Shown here: piece after piece, positions 17,480-27,834 of the stretch
Position numbering within the stretch: position 1 is the stretch's first letter
How the letters are laid out: each line of letters opens with the position of its first letter
The notes under the pieces: generated by a model
Databases searched by the model: none
Told to the model about the DNA's origin: nothing
The model's input: only the letters and a program-made list of their open reading frames with translations
Source: Hyphomonadaceae bacterium
GTDB lineage: Bacteria > Pseudomonadota > Alphaproteobacteria > Caulobacterales > Hyphomonadaceae
Assembly (NCBI GenBank): GCA_024742355.1
Contig: JANSYM010000001.1
Location: 124,001 to 188,000, forward strand
DNA: 64,000 nt
Direction: 5' to 3'
Made by a program: the position numbers and the translations under genes

Positions 17480-18833
17480 CCGGCAATCGCGGCATCCAGA
17501 TTCCAAACGCGGTGCCAGCGCCTTCGACGCTTTCAACCGCAAGGCCGCCGCGATGGCGGGCCATGATGTGTTTGACGATGGCGAGCCCGAGGCCGGTGCC
17601 TTCGATCTTGCCGCCGCGGCTCTCGTCGACGCGGTAGAACCGTTCGCCGAGGCGCGGCAGGTGCTGTTCGGAAATGCCGGCGCCATTGTCCGTGACGCGA
17701 ACCCAGACAGCGGGCACTTCGGTGGAGGCATAAGGCTGTAACAAGACCGCGCGTTTGGCATCGACCGACTGGCGACTGCACGCGGTCGCGGCGTCGCCCA
17801 TTGTGGCTGCTTCCCCGATAAGGATCTGAACTTCGCCGGAGTCCCGCGCGTATTTGATCGCGTTGCTCGCAAGGTTCTGGATCACCTGAGCGAGTTCATC
17901 GCTGTCCGCGATCACGCCGATCCGCTTTTGCGGTCCGTCAAAATGCAATCTGATCCCGGCATCCTCGGCCAAGGGGGTGAGCGCGAGGCTGGTTTTACGT
18001 GTCAGGTCCAGAATGTCGACTTGCGTCTTCGGGGCGCGGTGTTCGCTGAACTCGATGCGCGACAAGGACAGGAGGTCGGCGACGAGACGCTGCATGCGCT
18101 CGGTCTGTTGGCCCATAATCTCGAGGAAGCCATCCCACGCTTCTTTATCGTCCTTGGCCGGGCCGCGCATGGTTTCGATGAACCCGCCAATTGCGGTCAA
18201 AGGCGTGCGCAGCTCGTGGCTGGCATTGGCAAGAAAGTCGGCGCGGGCACGTTCGGCGCGGCGCACGGCCGTAAGGTCCTCAAACACCATGATCACCGAG
18301 CCGGGTTCGAGGCCGGCCCGGATGTGTGCCATCCAGACCTCGGCTTCGCCATGCTGGGTAAACTCGATCCGCTCTTCGGCGCCGTCACGCGCGACTCGTT
18401 CTGCCGCCGCGAGCAGGTCCGGCTGGCGCAGCATCGCGCTCGGAAATGGCCGAGGGGCGGCATCGATGCGAAACAGGTTTCTGGCATGAATGTTGGCAGT
18501 TTCAACTGTGCCGCCAGGTGCAATCAGAAGCGCAGGCAGTGGCAAGGCCAGAACGAATGGCTCGACCGCATTCTCGGTCGGGCTCTGTGGCGCGGCTGGG
18601 TCGGGTCGAACAGGCGTCGGTTCAGAGACTTTACGCCCACCGGGAGCGGAGCCGACAAAGAAGGCCAGGGCCCCGGTCGACATCACGATGGCGCCGGTGA
18701 TCCATTCCACCAATCCGACGGCTCCGGTGACGTAGAGTAAGGTCAGCACCGCAACAGCGCCGAGCGTCAAAACCAGAAAATCGCGAATGCGTCGCGGCGG
18801 ATCGGGCTGGATTTGTCCGTTATTTTGTGACAT
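17454..18833 (-). CDS. phoR: Phosphate regulon sensor histidine kinase PhoR
   Basis: 459-residue membrane kinase. Two close transmembrane helices (about 19-40 and 45-62) have almost no periplasmic loop, as in PhoR, which senses through PstSCAB-PhoU and not directly. A PAS-like domain lies at about 95-190. The phospho-acceptor is H206 in ASHELRTPL, the N-box is NLASNAIKYA, and the ATP lid ends in GTGLGLAIVKH. The ATG at 18833 is preceded by a weak GGGGCGG. An upstream in-frame ATG at 18926 has no ribosome binding site and adds a segment not seen in relatives. Confidence 0.9.
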   Translation of the reverse strand: MSQNNGQIQPDPPRRIRDFLVLTLGAVAVLTLLYVTGAVGLVEWITGAIVMSTGALAFFVGSAPGGRKVSEPTPVRPDPAAPQSPTENAVEPFVLALPLPALLIAPGGTVETANIHARNLFRIDAAPRPFPSAMLRQPDLLAAAERVARDGAEERIEFTQHGEAEVWMAHIRAGLEPGSVIMVFEDLTAVRRAERARADFLANASHELRTPLTAIGGFIETMRGPAKDDKEAWDGFLEIMGQQTERMQRLVADLLSLSRIEFSEHRAPKTQVDILDLTRKTSLALTPLAEDAGIRLHFDGPQKRIGVIADSDELAQVIQNLASNAIKYARDSGEVQILIGEAATMGDAATACSRQSVDAKRAVLLQPYASTEVPAVWVRVTDNGAGISEQHLPRLGERFYRVDESRGGKIEGTGLGLAIVKHIMARHRGGLAVESVEGAGTAFGIWMPRLPDDPAADPI

Positions 18834-18952
18834 TGCCGCCCCGAAATTCCAATCATGGTGGTCTGTATGGGTTTGCAGCGCGTATACAGCGCATGGCGCG
18901 ATGGGCAAGTCTGAAAGCTTTTTCATGATTATTGAAAAACGATAATTTTTTG

Positions 18953-18981
18953 TTGACAGTCGAATAGGGCGGGCGTAAAGC
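18953..18981 (+). promoter_or_regulatory. Possible promoter of the RND efflux operon
   Basis: TTGACA at 18953-18958 is followed after 17 bases by TAAAGC at 18976-18981, about 25 bases ahead of the outer-membrane gene's ATG. The -35 box is perfect while the -10 box is poor. No regulator gene adjoins this operon. Confidence 0.3.
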
Positions 18982-19006
18982 CACGGTCCAGGCTTGAGAG
19001 GTATAA

Positions 19007-20464
19007 ATGAAGCAAGCAGGTCTCGCATTCGGTGTGCTCGCGCTCGGCGCGTGTTCAACCGTGCCCAGTCTTCCAAGTATCGGGGGCGAACCCCTGGTTG
19101 TGTTCCCGGTTGCGCCCGATGCTCCGGACACGTGGGCCGTTTTGGGCGTGGCGGGCGAAGCTCCGGATGCCAATTGGCTGGCCCAGTTCAATGATCCGAT
19201 GCTCATCGATCTGGTCAACGAAGCCCTGGCAGCCAATCCGTCCATCCGGTCCCAGTTTTACGCGGTTGAAGCGACGCGGGCGCAAGCGCGCAGCACGTAT
19301 GGCCGGACCTTGCCGAATCTTTCGGGCTCTTTGTCCGGTGGCGGCACCAGCAATTATATTCCCGCAACCGATTCCCGAACCGACAATTCCTCGTTCGGGA
19401 TTGGCCTTGATTTGAGTTGGGAAGTCGATCTTTGGGGCCGCTTGCGCGCTGGAATCAATGCCGCAGAGGCCGACCTGATTGCCAGCGAAGCGGACCTCGC
19501 ATCCGCGCGCCTGGCACTCGCAGCGCAAACTGCATCGGCCTGGTTCGATCTCAATGAAGCCCTGGCGCAGGAACGCGTCGCGGTTCAGACCTTTGAGGCA
19601 CGGACCCGCGCCCTCGAACTCACCGAGCGCCGGTTCTCTCGCGGTCTGGCAACGGCGTTGGACGTGCGCACCGCACGCACCACACAAGCCTCGGCCGAAG
19701 CGTCTATTGCCGGGCGGCGGCAGGCCAGCGGCAATGCTTCGCGGCGTCTGGAAATTCTGCTCGGACGGTATCCGTCTGCAGAATTGGACGCCTTGGCAGA
19801 GCTCCCGCCGCTTGAACCGATCTCTGCGGCAGCGAGCCCGATGCTGCTCTTGTCACGTCGCCCGGATATCGCCGCTGCTGAAGCGCGCGTGACAGCGGCG
19901 GGGCTACGGGCTGAACAGGCTCGCCTGGCCATGTTGCCAGCGCTTCGCCTGACCGGCTCGGTATCAAATTCCGAAACCGATTTCGCTGACGCACTCGATC
20001 CAAGCCGCGTGGCTGCGCGCCTGATTGCCAGCCTGACGGCGCCCATCTTCAATGGTGGGTCGCTGGATGCTGACCGCGACGCGGCAGTTGCACGGGCCCG
20101 TGCGGCGGTTGAAACCTATGCCGCGACGACGCTGACGGCGTGGCGGGAAGTTGAAGATGCCCTGGCGGCAGATTCACTGTTGGCGCAACAGGAAAATGCG
20201 CAGGCGCGAGCCCTGGAAGAAGCTCGCTTGGCTGAAGAGCTGGCAACCCGCCAGTATACGAACGGCCTGGTGTCGATCTTTAATCTGATCGACTCCCAGA
20301 CGCGTCGCCTCAATGCGGAAAGCAATGTGATTGCCGCCCGCTCGGCCCGCGCGTCTAATCGAGTAAGTTTTCATCTTGCTCTCGGAGGTGGATTGCCTGT
20401 GGCAGAACCCGCGGCCCCGACCTCCGCGAGCGCAAATAGCCCGGAAGTGGCAGTCCTCCCATGA
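19007..20464 (+). CDS. RND efflux outer-membrane lipoprotein, NodT/TolC family
   Basis: 485-residue outer-membrane channel. The lipobox LGAC (C16) marks it as a lipoprotein of the NodT subgroup (OprM-like). Two OEP repeats follow, with long helical hairpins rich in Ala, Glu and Arg (about 175-300 and 390-470) that make the periplasmic tunnel. ATG at 19007 follows GAGAGG. Its stop overlaps the adaptor start (ATGA at 20461-20464), so the three efflux genes form a coupled operon. Confidence 0.92.
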   Translation: MKQAGLAFGVLALGACSTVPSLPSIGGEPLVVFPVAPDAPDTWAVLGVAGEAPDANWLAQFNDPMLIDLVNEALAANPSIRSQFYAVEATRAQARSTYGRTLPNLSGSLSGGGTSNYIPATDSRTDNSSFGIGLDLSWEVDLWGRLRAGINAAEADLIASEADLASARLALAAQTASAWFDLNEALAQERVAVQTFEARTRALELTERRFSRGLATALDVRTARTTQASAEASIAGRRQASGNASRRLEILLGRYPSAELDALAELPPLEPISAAASPMLLLSRRPDIAAAEARVTAAGLRAEQARLAMLPALRLTGSVSNSETDFADALDPSRVAARLIASLTAPIFNGGSLDADRDAAVARARAAVETYAATTLTAWREVEDALAADSLLAQQENAQARALEEARLAEELATRQYTNGLVSIFNLIDSQTRRLNAESNVIAARSARASNRVSFHLALGGGLPVAEPAAPTSASANSPEVAVLP

Positions 20465-21750
20465 GTCGTATCATATCCATCGTTTTCACTGTCCTCGCCC
20501 TGGCGGGCATGGGTGCAGCGGCCTTCATGACTATTCAGGTCCTGAAACCCGAGCCCGAGCAGGCCGACGAAAAATTTGCGGGTCTCTCGGTGTTCGCCGA
20601 GCGGGTCGGGGTCGAAGACCTGAATTTCACCGTCAATGCCCAGGGAGAAGTGCGACCACAGCGCGAAATCGTCGTGGCGCCCCAAATCGCAGGCCGTATT
20701 GCTTACGTCTCGCCTGACTTCATTGATGGCGGCTTCATTCGCCGCGGACAGGTTCTGGTGCGTCTGGAAACAGCGGACTATCAGCTCGCCGTGGTGCGCG
20801 CGCAATCCGGCGTTGCAAGCGCTGAGCAGCGCCTCGCCCGCGAGGTCGCTGAAGCTGAAGTGGCCCGTCAGGATCTGGACAATCTGGGCATTACCGATTC
20901 AAGCCCGCTGGCCCGACGCGAGCCGCAGATGGCCGAGGCCGAAGCGGCGCTGGAATCTGCAAAAGCACAGCTGGCGGACGCCGAACTCGCGCTCGCCCGT
21001 ACGGCGGTCGTCTCGCCGTTTGATGGCCGCGTTCGTGAAGAGAATGTCGATGTCGGCCAGTTTGCTTCTCCGGGCCAATCGCTGGGCCGCGTCTTCGCGA
21101 CAGATGTGGTCGAGGTGGCATTGCCGATCACTGATGAGCAGCTGGGGCAACTCGGATTGCCGCTGGCTTTTGCTGAAACAGCAGAGGTCCAGGGGCCGCG
21201 GGTTGTCTTTTCAGCGCCCGTTGCCGGCGTCGAGCGCCAGTGGATCGGTCGTGTCACGCGCTCTTCCGCGGCCGTCAATTCGCAAACCCGATTGATCAAT
21301 GTGATCGCCGAACTCAATGATCCATATGGCGCGAGCGCTGATGATGGCGCGCCGATGGCGCCGGGTCTGTTTGTCTCTGCGGAAATTGATGGCACGCGCA
21401 TCGAGGACCTGCTGGTCGCCCCGCGCTCCTCTATTCGCGGTGGTAACAATATCTTTATTGGCGACCCGGAAGCGGGCGAGCTACGGATCTTCCCGGTTGA
21501 TCTGGTCTACAGTTCGGCGGACGGGGCCTGGTTCCGAAGTGATGACGTCGATGTCGGAGAGCTGGCCATTGTCAGCCCTATTCGTGGATCGAATGACGGC
21601 ATGAGCATCACAATTCTCGAACGGCTCGAGGACGGAACGATCAAGAATCACAATGAGGCGGCAAATTCGACCGCCGACGACAATGAGCGAGACGGTGTTG
21701 CCGATGTGGCCACCGAAGTGATCGCTTCAACAGGTGATGGAGGCCAATAA
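20461..21750 (+). CDS. RND efflux periplasmic adaptor (membrane fusion protein)
   Basis: 429 residues. An N-terminal membrane anchor (about 5-25) is followed by the split lipoyl-like domain (VVAPQIAGRIAYV and, later, TAVVSPFDGRVRE), an alpha-hairpin between them (about 110-180), and the beta-barrel domain. It bridges the inner-membrane pump and outer-membrane channel. The last base of its TAA is the first base of the pump ATG (TAATG at 21748-21752). Confidence 0.93.
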   Translation: MSRIISIVFTVLALAGMGAAAFMTIQVLKPEPEQADEKFAGLSVFAERVGVEDLNFTVNAQGEVRPQREIVVAPQIAGRIAYVSPDFIDGGFIRRGQVLVRLETADYQLAVVRAQSGVASAEQRLAREVAEAEVARQDLDNLGITDSSPLARREPQMAEAEAALESAKAQLADAELALARTAVVSPFDGRVREENVDVGQFASPGQSLGRVFATDVVEVALPITDEQLGQLGLPLAFAETAEVQGPRVVFSAPVAGVERQWIGRVTRSSAAVNSQTRLINVIAELNDPYGASADDGAPMAPGLFVSAEIDGTRIEDLLVAPRSSIRGGNNIFIGDPEAGELRIFPVDLVYSSADGAWFRSDDVDVGELAIVSPIRGSNDGMSITILERLEDGTIKNHNEAANSTADDNERDGVADVATEVIASTGDGGQ

Positions 21751-24700
21751 TGTTCGGCATGGTATCCTGGTTCGCGCGTAACGCGGTTGCCGCGAATTTG
21801 CTCATGGTCGTCGCGTTTATCGGCGGCGTGCTTGGGTTCAACTCGATGGAACGCGAAATGTTCCCGGTTGTTCCAGTCGCCGGTGCGTCTGTGACAATGA
21901 CGTGGAACGGGGCGTCGCCCCAGGATGTCGAAGAACAGATCATCACCCGGATCGAGGAGGCCGTCGCGGACATTGATGGCCTTGACCGCATCACCTCGAT
22001 CGCGCGCGAAAGTTTCGCGGTGGTCAATATTCGCGGGCGCGACGATATCGACATGCAGGTCTTCATTGATGAGATCAAGCTGCGCGTCGATCAGATTAAC
22101 AACCTTCCACAGGCTGCGTTCCAGCCGCAGGTGCAGCGCTGGGAACAGCGTGATTGGTATTTCGGCATGGCCATTCACGGCGACGTCGATGCCCTGACGC
22201 TCAAACGCGTCGCCGACGATGTTCGCGATGACATTGCCGAAATCAGCGGTGGCGAACTGGCCGTGTTGCAGGCGACTTTGCCTGAAGAAGTTTCGATCGA
22301 AGTTTCAGAAACGGCGCTGCGCCAATACAATCTGAGTTTCACCGAAGTGGCGCAGGCGATCCGGCAATCGTCGCTAAACTCTTCAGGCGGCCAGATTCGC
22401 TCCAGCGTTGGCGATGTTTCGATGACCGCGCGCGCCCTGGCCGACACGCAAGAGCAGTTTGAGAATATTATCGTCCGCCAGTCTAACGCGCAGGGCACAA
22501 TTCGTGTCGGCGACGTTGCGCAGGTCATTGATGGCTTTATCGATGCCGATCTGGATGCCACGTTCGACAACCGCCCGACCGCCTTCGTCATGGTGGTACA
22601 GCCGGACAAGATGGACATTGTCTCCTATGCCAACAATTTCCGCAACTATATCGATCGCGCCAACAACCCGTCATCGGGCATTCTGCCGGGCGGTATGAAG
22701 ATCGATATTCTCTGGGACAATTCCCAGCCCTTCCAGGCGCGGATGAAACTGATTTCGGAATCGGCTCTGCTTGGCGCGGTTCTGGTGATGCTGGTCCTGA
22801 TTCTTTTCCTGCGTCCGATCGTGGCGTTCTGGGTTACCATCGGGATTATTACAGCCTTTGCCGGCGGGATCCTGCTGATGCCGCTTTTCGGTGTTTCCTG
22901 GAACGTGCTGTCGACCTTTGCGGTCCTGCTGGTCATCGGGGTCATTGTCGATGATGCCATTGTGGTCGGCGAGAATATCCACCGAGAGGTGGAATCCGGG
23001 CGAAGGGAAGGTTTGGATGCGGCCATTGTCGGCACGCAACTGGTGTTGAAGCCGGTCGTGTTCGGCGTCATCACCACGATTATCGCCTTTGCGCCATGGG
23101 CGCTGCTCACGGGACCGACGCGTGCGTTTACGCAGCAAATCACATTCGTGGTCATCGCCTCGCTCGTGTTCTCGATCATCGAATGCATGTTTATTCTGCC
23201 GGCCCACCTGTCGCACATGAAAAAAGAGGACAAGACGAAGCAAAACGCGCTCGCGCGGTTCCAGCAGCGCATTGCTGATAGTCTGCTCTGGTTTGCACAG
23301 AACATTTACAAGCCGGTGCTCGAGTTTGCGCTGCGCATGCGGTACGCGACCATCGTCTTCTTCTTCATCGTTTTCGGCTTTGCGATCATGCTGGTTGGCA
23401 ACCGGATCGTGCCATTCAAATTCATGCCTGAGATCGAAAGCGATCTCGTGCAGGTCGAGATTGAAATGCCGGACGGAACCCCGTTCTCACGGACGCTCGA
23501 CGTGCGTGACCAGCTGGCATCAGGTGTGACATCCGCCAAGGCCCAGCTGAATTCGAAATGGGACAGTCAGATCAATCGCACAATTGGCGACTATGATGGC
23601 GGCGTTATCAAGGATGCGTCGATCGTTGCATCGAACAGCCGGGTTCAGGCCTGGATCGGTCTGGTGCCGCCGGAGAACCGCCCTGAACTGCTTTCAACGC
23701 GCGAAATCTCCGAGACAATTCGCGATCTGGTTGGTCCGATCCAGGATGCAGAAGAGATCACATTCGATTTCACCGACAATGAAAACGATACCGGTGTTCG
23801 ATTTGCGCTCAACCATCCAGACCTTGATCGCCTGAGAGAAGCCTCCGCGGTGGTCCAGGAGCAGCTCGCGACCTATGCGGCAGCTTACGATATCGGCGAC
23901 AACCTCACGGCGGCCGCTGACGAGCTTCGGATCGAGCTGAAGCCCGGTGCAGAAGCGCTCGGCGTCTCACTCGCAGACGTTTCAAGACAAGTTCGCCAGG
24001 CCTATTTTGGCGAAGAAGTTCAACGCCTGCCGCGCGATGGCGAAGACGTTCGCGTCATGGTTCGCCTGCCAAAGTCGGCGCGCACGGATCTCGACAGTCT
24101 CGACAATTTGCGCATCCGAACCGCGGATGGCCGTGAACTGCCTCTGACGCAAGTGGCCGAGTTTACGTATGCGCCTGGTATCAACCGCATTCTCCGTCGC
24201 AACCGCACCCGCTCGGTCTCGGTCTATGCGGAAGTGAAGGGCGATGGCGGTCGCGGTCAGGTCATGGCCGACATGAATGTCAATTTCTGGCCTGATTTCG
24301 AGAAGCAGTTCCCGGATGTGGAACGTGGCGCTGCTGGCGGGTTTGAGGAAGAACAGCGCTTCTTCCGCGAGCTCAATATGCTGGCGGTTGGTGCGATCAT
24401 CTGCATGTATATCGTGCTGGCCGTGGCGTTCCGATCCTATGCGCAGCCTCTGTTGCTGATGACGGCGATTCCGTTCGCGTTGACCGGCGCCGTGATGGGA
24501 CATTGGATCACCGGGACGTCGATGGCCATGTTCTCGATTTTCGGGATCGCGGCGGCTGCGGGGGTTGTGATCAATGACAACCTCGTCCTGGTCGATTTCG
24601 TGAACCGAAAACGGGAAGAAGGCGTCGGCGCGGTGCAGGCGCTGGTCGATGCCGGCGTGTCGCGCTTCCGGCCGATCCTGCTCACTTCGGTGACAACTTT

Positions 24701-24986
24701 TGTTGGTATTCTACCGCTTATTGCCGAGCGGTCGATGCAAGCGCAATTCCTCAAGCCGATGGTGATATCGCTCGGCTATGCGGTGGCGTTTGCGATCTTC
24801 GTGTCGCTGCTACTGGTGCCTACCCTGTATGCAGTCGGCGTCGAGATCGGACGTGTTTTCCGGTGGAGCTGGGCCGGACGACCATATCGTAAGATCGGCG
24901 AGTCCTATACGGGCGAAGTTACGATCGACAGCGAAGAACTGATCGGCACAAGCGGTGGTCAGCCGCAGCCTGCGCCGGCGGAATAA
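21750..24986 (+). CDS. RND efflux pump permease (AcrB/HAE-1-like)
   Basis: 1,078-residue inner-membrane pump with the twelve-helix layout of the AcrB family: one helix near the N-terminus, a large periplasmic domain, a block of helices at about 335-490, a second periplasmic domain, and a final helix block at about 865-1045. The TM4 proton-relay motif GVIVDDAIVVGENI carries the paired aspartates. Substrate unknown; the sequence shows HAE-1 (drug/hydrophobe) features and none of the metal-site pattern of CusA. Start follows GGAGG. Confidence 0.94.
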   Translation: MFGMVSWFARNAVAANLLMVVAFIGGVLGFNSMEREMFPVVPVAGASVTMTWNGASPQDVEEQIITRIEEAVADIDGLDRITSIARESFAVVNIRGRDDIDMQVFIDEIKLRVDQINNLPQAAFQPQVQRWEQRDWYFGMAIHGDVDALTLKRVADDVRDDIAEISGGELAVLQATLPEEVSIEVSETALRQYNLSFTEVAQAIRQSSLNSSGGQIRSSVGDVSMTARALADTQEQFENIIVRQSNAQGTIRVGDVAQVIDGFIDADLDATFDNRPTAFVMVVQPDKMDIVSYANNFRNYIDRANNPSSGILPGGMKIDILWDNSQPFQARMKLISESALLGAVLVMLVLILFLRPIVAFWVTIGIITAFAGGILLMPLFGVSWNVLSTFAVLLVIGVIVDDAIVVGENIHREVESGRREGLDAAIVGTQLVLKPVVFGVITTIIAFAPWALLTGPTRAFTQQITFVVIASLVFSIIECMFILPAHLSHMKKEDKTKQNALARFQQRIADSLLWFAQNIYKPVLEFALRMRYATIVFFFIVFGFAIMLVGNRIVPFKFMPEIESDLVQVEIEMPDGTPFSRTLDVRDQLASGVTSAKAQLNSKWDSQINRTIGDYDGGVIKDASIVASNSRVQAWIGLVPPENRPELLSTREISETIRDLVGPIQDAEEITFDFTDNENDTGVRFALNHPDLDRLREASAVVQEQLATYAAAYDIGDNLTAAADELRIELKPGAEALGVSLADVSRQVRQAYFGEEVQRLPRDGEDVRVMVRLPKSARTDLDSLDNLRIRTADGRELPLTQVAEFTYAPGINRILRRNRTRSVSVYAEVKGDGGRGQVMADMNVNFWPDFEKQFPDVERGAAGGFEEEQRFFRELNMLAVGAIICMYIVLAVAFRSYAQPLLLMTAIPFALTGAVMGHWITGTSMAMFSIFGIAAAAGVVINDNLVLVDFVNRKREEGVGAVQALVDAGVSRFRPILLTSVTTFVGILPLIAERSMQAQFLKPMVISLGYAVAFAIFVSLLLVPTLYAVGVEIGRVFRWSWAGRPYRKIGESYTGEVTIDSEELIGTSGGQPQPAPAE

Positions 24987-25031
24987 ACAAAAAAAACATC
25001 ACGACTGTTTTCCATGTTCAGGGAGAAAACC

Positions 25032-27215
25032 ATGAAACAATTATTGCTAACGGGGGCGGCGGCGGCCGTGCTCGCAGCCTGCGGCGCGCAAGAAGCGACG
25101 CAAACGGCTGCACCTTCAGATTCGGCCGAAGCGGCCGCTGACGCGCGCGTCGTCGAAACGGTTTCGCGCGATGATTGGGGCGAGTTCGGTCTCGATCTCT
25201 ATTCGATGGATGCGTCGGTTGCACCAGGCGATGACTTCTTCCGCTATGTCAACGGCACCTGGTATGATGAGTTTGAAATGCCTGCCGATCGCACCCGCTA
25301 TGGGGCCTTCTCATTGCTCCGCGAAAAGTCCGAGCAGCGGGTTAAGTTCATCATCGATGATCTGGCAGAAGCCAAGCCGGATCCATCGACTCTGGAAGGC
25401 AAGGTTGCCGCCTATTACAATGCTTATGTGAACACGGACGCGATCGAAGCGGCCGGCCTGACGCCAGTGCAGTCTTATCTCGACCGCATTCAGGCCATTG
25501 AGAGCAAGGAAGATCTTGCTGCCGTCATGTCGACAGTCGGTTTCTCGTCGCCGATTGCCGGTTTCGTTGATGTCGATTCCAAGGACACGGAAAACTATAT
25601 TTTCTACGTCACGCAGGCAGGCCTCGGGCTGCCGGATCGCGACATGTACCTGACCGACGAGGGCAAGAATGTCGAAACACGCGAAGGCTATCTCGCTTAT
25701 CTGACCTTCCTGCTTGAGAAAGCCGGATATGACGATCCCGCAGACGCGGCAGCGCGCGTCATGGCGCTCGAGACTGAAATTGCGAAAGCGCATTGGGACC
25801 GCACCGTCGGCCGTAACCGCAATCTGACCTATAACAAGATGTCGAAAGACGAACTGCTTGGCCTCGCTGGCGACTTCCCGCTTGCCGCCATGCTCGATCA
25901 GCTCGGTCTTGGTGAGCAGGAACAGTTCGTCGTCCGCCAGGTCACCCCGGATGCAGACGAAATCGCCGAACTTGGCCTCAACGAAGAGCAGGTCGCAAAG
26001 ATTTCAGGCGGCGGTATTGCCGGCATTTTCGATGTGATGAACGCGACATCGATGGAAGACTGGCAGGCCTATTTGTCGGCCCACCTTCTGTCTGATTTCT
26101 CCGCGGTCCTGCCGAAGGAGATCGACGACGCGTCATTTGATTTCTACGCCAAGCAGTTGCGCGGCCAGGAAGAACAACGCCCGCGTTGGAAGCGCGGCGT
26201 ACAGGCCGTTGAAGGCGCGCTTGGTGAAGCGGTCGGCAAGGTCTATGCCGAGCGTTACTTCCCAGCTGAGAACAAGGCGGCGATGGACGAGCTGGTTGCC
26301 AATCTTCGCCTCGCAATGGCCGACAATCTCGACGAGATTGACTGGATGGGCGACGAAACCAAGGTCCAGGCGCGCGACAAGCTGTCCAAGTTCACGCCAA
26401 AGATTGGCTATACGGAAAAGTTCGAAACCTTTGATGATCTGCAGGTTTCCGACAGCGCGTTCGGAAACTCGATCGCCTCCAATACCTGGGCGTTCGAGGA
26501 CATGATCAGCCAGCTCGGTCAGCCAATCGACAAGACCGAATGGTTCATGCTGCCGCAAACCGTCAATGCTTATTACAGCCCGAACCGGAACGAGATTGTC
26601 TTCCCGGCCGCGATCCTGCAGCCGCCATTCTTCAATCTCGATGCCGACCCGGCGATCAATTACGGCGCAATTGGCGGCGTGATCGGTCACGAAATCGGAC
26701 ACGGTTTTGATGATCAGGGCTCGAAATCAGACGGTGACGGTGTCCTGCGCGACTGGTGGACGCCAGAAGACAAGGAGGCCTTCGTTGCCCGCACTGACGC
26801 GCTGGTCGGACAATATGATCAATTCTGCCCGCTCGATGAGGGTGAGACCTGCGTCAATGGACGCCTTGGCCTCGGTGAGAATACCGGCGATCTCGGTGGC
26901 CTCTCCATGGCGTACAAGGCTTACAAGATGAGCCTCGACACCAATGGTGACGGCGAGATCAGTGCTGATGAAGAAGCCCCTGTGCTCGGCGGGTATACTG
27001 GTGACCAGCGTTTCTTCATGGCCTGGGCGCAAGCCTGGCGGAACAAGTATCGCGAAGAAGCGCTGCGCCAGCAGATCATTCGCGGCCCGCACAGCCCGCC
27101 ATATTATCGCGTCAACGGCATCGTCCGCAATTTCGACGAATGGTATGAAGCGTTTGATGTCGGTCCCGACAATGAACTCTACCTGCCGCCGGAAGAGCGC
27201 ATTCGGATCTGGTAA
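25032..27215 (+). CDS. M13 family (neprilysin-like) zinc metallopeptidase, lipoprotein
   Basis: 727 residues; lipobox LAAC (C17) points to an envelope lipoprotein facing the periplasm. The N-terminal all-helical M13_N domain spans about 50-425 and the gluzincin domain about 475-725. Zinc ligands are H553 and H557 in HEIGHGFDD with catalytic E554, and E616 in ENTGDLGG. A VNAYYSPNRNEIVFPA segment before the zinc site is typical of the family. An EF-hand-like loop (DTNGDGEISADEE, about 636-648) is inserted after the third ligand. Start at 25032 follows GGGAGAAAA, so the in-frame ATG at 25014 is not used. Confidence 0.94.
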   Translation: MKQLLLTGAAAAVLAACGAQEATQTAAPSDSAEAAADARVVETVSRDDWGEFGLDLYSMDASVAPGDDFFRYVNGTWYDEFEMPADRTRYGAFSLLREKSEQRVKFIIDDLAEAKPDPSTLEGKVAAYYNAYVNTDAIEAAGLTPVQSYLDRIQAIESKEDLAAVMSTVGFSSPIAGFVDVDSKDTENYIFYVTQAGLGLPDRDMYLTDEGKNVETREGYLAYLTFLLEKAGYDDPADAAARVMALETEIAKAHWDRTVGRNRNLTYNKMSKDELLGLAGDFPLAAMLDQLGLGEQEQFVVRQVTPDADEIAELGLNEEQVAKISGGGIAGIFDVMNATSMEDWQAYLSAHLLSDFSAVLPKEIDDASFDFYAKQLRGQEEQRPRWKRGVQAVEGALGEAVGKVYAERYFPAENKAAMDELVANLRLAMADNLDEIDWMGDETKVQARDKLSKFTPKIGYTEKFETFDDLQVSDSAFGNSIASNTWAFEDMISQLGQPIDKTEWFMLPQTVNAYYSPNRNEIVFPAAILQPPFFNLDADPAINYGAIGGVIGHEIGHGFDDQGSKSDGDGVLRDWWTPEDKEAFVARTDALVGQYDQFCPLDEGETCVNGRLGLGENTGDLGGLSMAYKAYKMSLDTNGDGEISADEEAPVLGGYTGDQRFFMAWAQAWRNKYREEALRQQIIRGPHSPPYYRVNGIVRNFDEWYEAFDVGPDNELYLPPEERIRIW

Positions 27216-27234
27216 ACCGATCCCTTTACATTCA

Positions 27235-27264
27235 AGAGGGCGACCCCAGAGGTCGCCCTTTTTT
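27235..27264 (+). terminator. Rho-independent terminator after the M13 peptidase gene
   Basis: 9-bp stem AGGGCGACC (27237-27245) with GGTCGCCCT (27251-27259), loop CCAGA, followed by a run of T. It lies 20 bases after the peptidase stop codon. Confidence 0.9.
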
Positions 27265-27356
27265 GTGCCTGAAAAAAATTTCACCTGCCTATGGTTTGTG
27301 CGGCGCACATTGGGTTATGACTTGTTTCGGGTACGCAATGATGGGTGAATGGAACC

Positions 27357-27725
27357 ATGCCGAAGCCAAAAACGGTGCGCGCATATCTCGACGATCTGGA
27401 ACCACATCAGGGCGCCATCGCTGTCGCGCTCGAAGACGCCATTAAACAGCATTGGCCGCATCTGACCGTGAAACTCGCCTGGGGGTTTCCGTGCTGGAGC
27501 GGCAATGAACGTGTGTTTTCCGTGATGGGGCAGGCTGATCGCTGCAATCTCCAGCTCTGGCAGGGCGCCGAGCTGGCCAATGATTATCTCGATCGGATCG
27601 AAGGCACGGGCAAATCGCTGCGCCATGTCAAAGTCTATGCTGTCGATCAGGTGAATGATGAATTGATCGACATCATGGACCGGGCCGTGACGCTGGATGC
27701 GACGGCGCCGCAGCGCGTCCGCTAG
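27357..27725 (+). CDS. DUF1801 domain-containing protein
   Basis: 122-residue small soluble protein resembling the YdhG/DUF1801 fold. An N-terminal helix (VRAYLDDLEPHQGAIAVALEDAI) is followed by KLAWGFPCWSGNERVF and a C-terminal helical part. The family is often annotated as iron-chaperone-like, but no biochemical role is assigned. The ATG at 27357 is taken over the in-frame GTG at 27345; neither has a strong ribosome binding site. It stands alone between a terminator and the thiolase gene. Confidence 0.7.
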   Translation: MPKPKTVRAYLDDLEPHQGAIAVALEDAIKQHWPHLTVKLAWGFPCWSGNERVFSVMGQADRCNLQLWQGAELANDYLDRIEGTGKSLRHVKVYAVDQVNDELIDIMDRAVTLDATAPQRVR

Positions 27726-27834
27726 TCGCGACGCAGAAAATTCGACCAAGGAGTGACTTGACGTCGGGGCCTATTCCACCCCATTTGTTCGCAGGTGCAC
27801 AATAAATCAAAAACTACGCTGAAGGAGTTTTCCC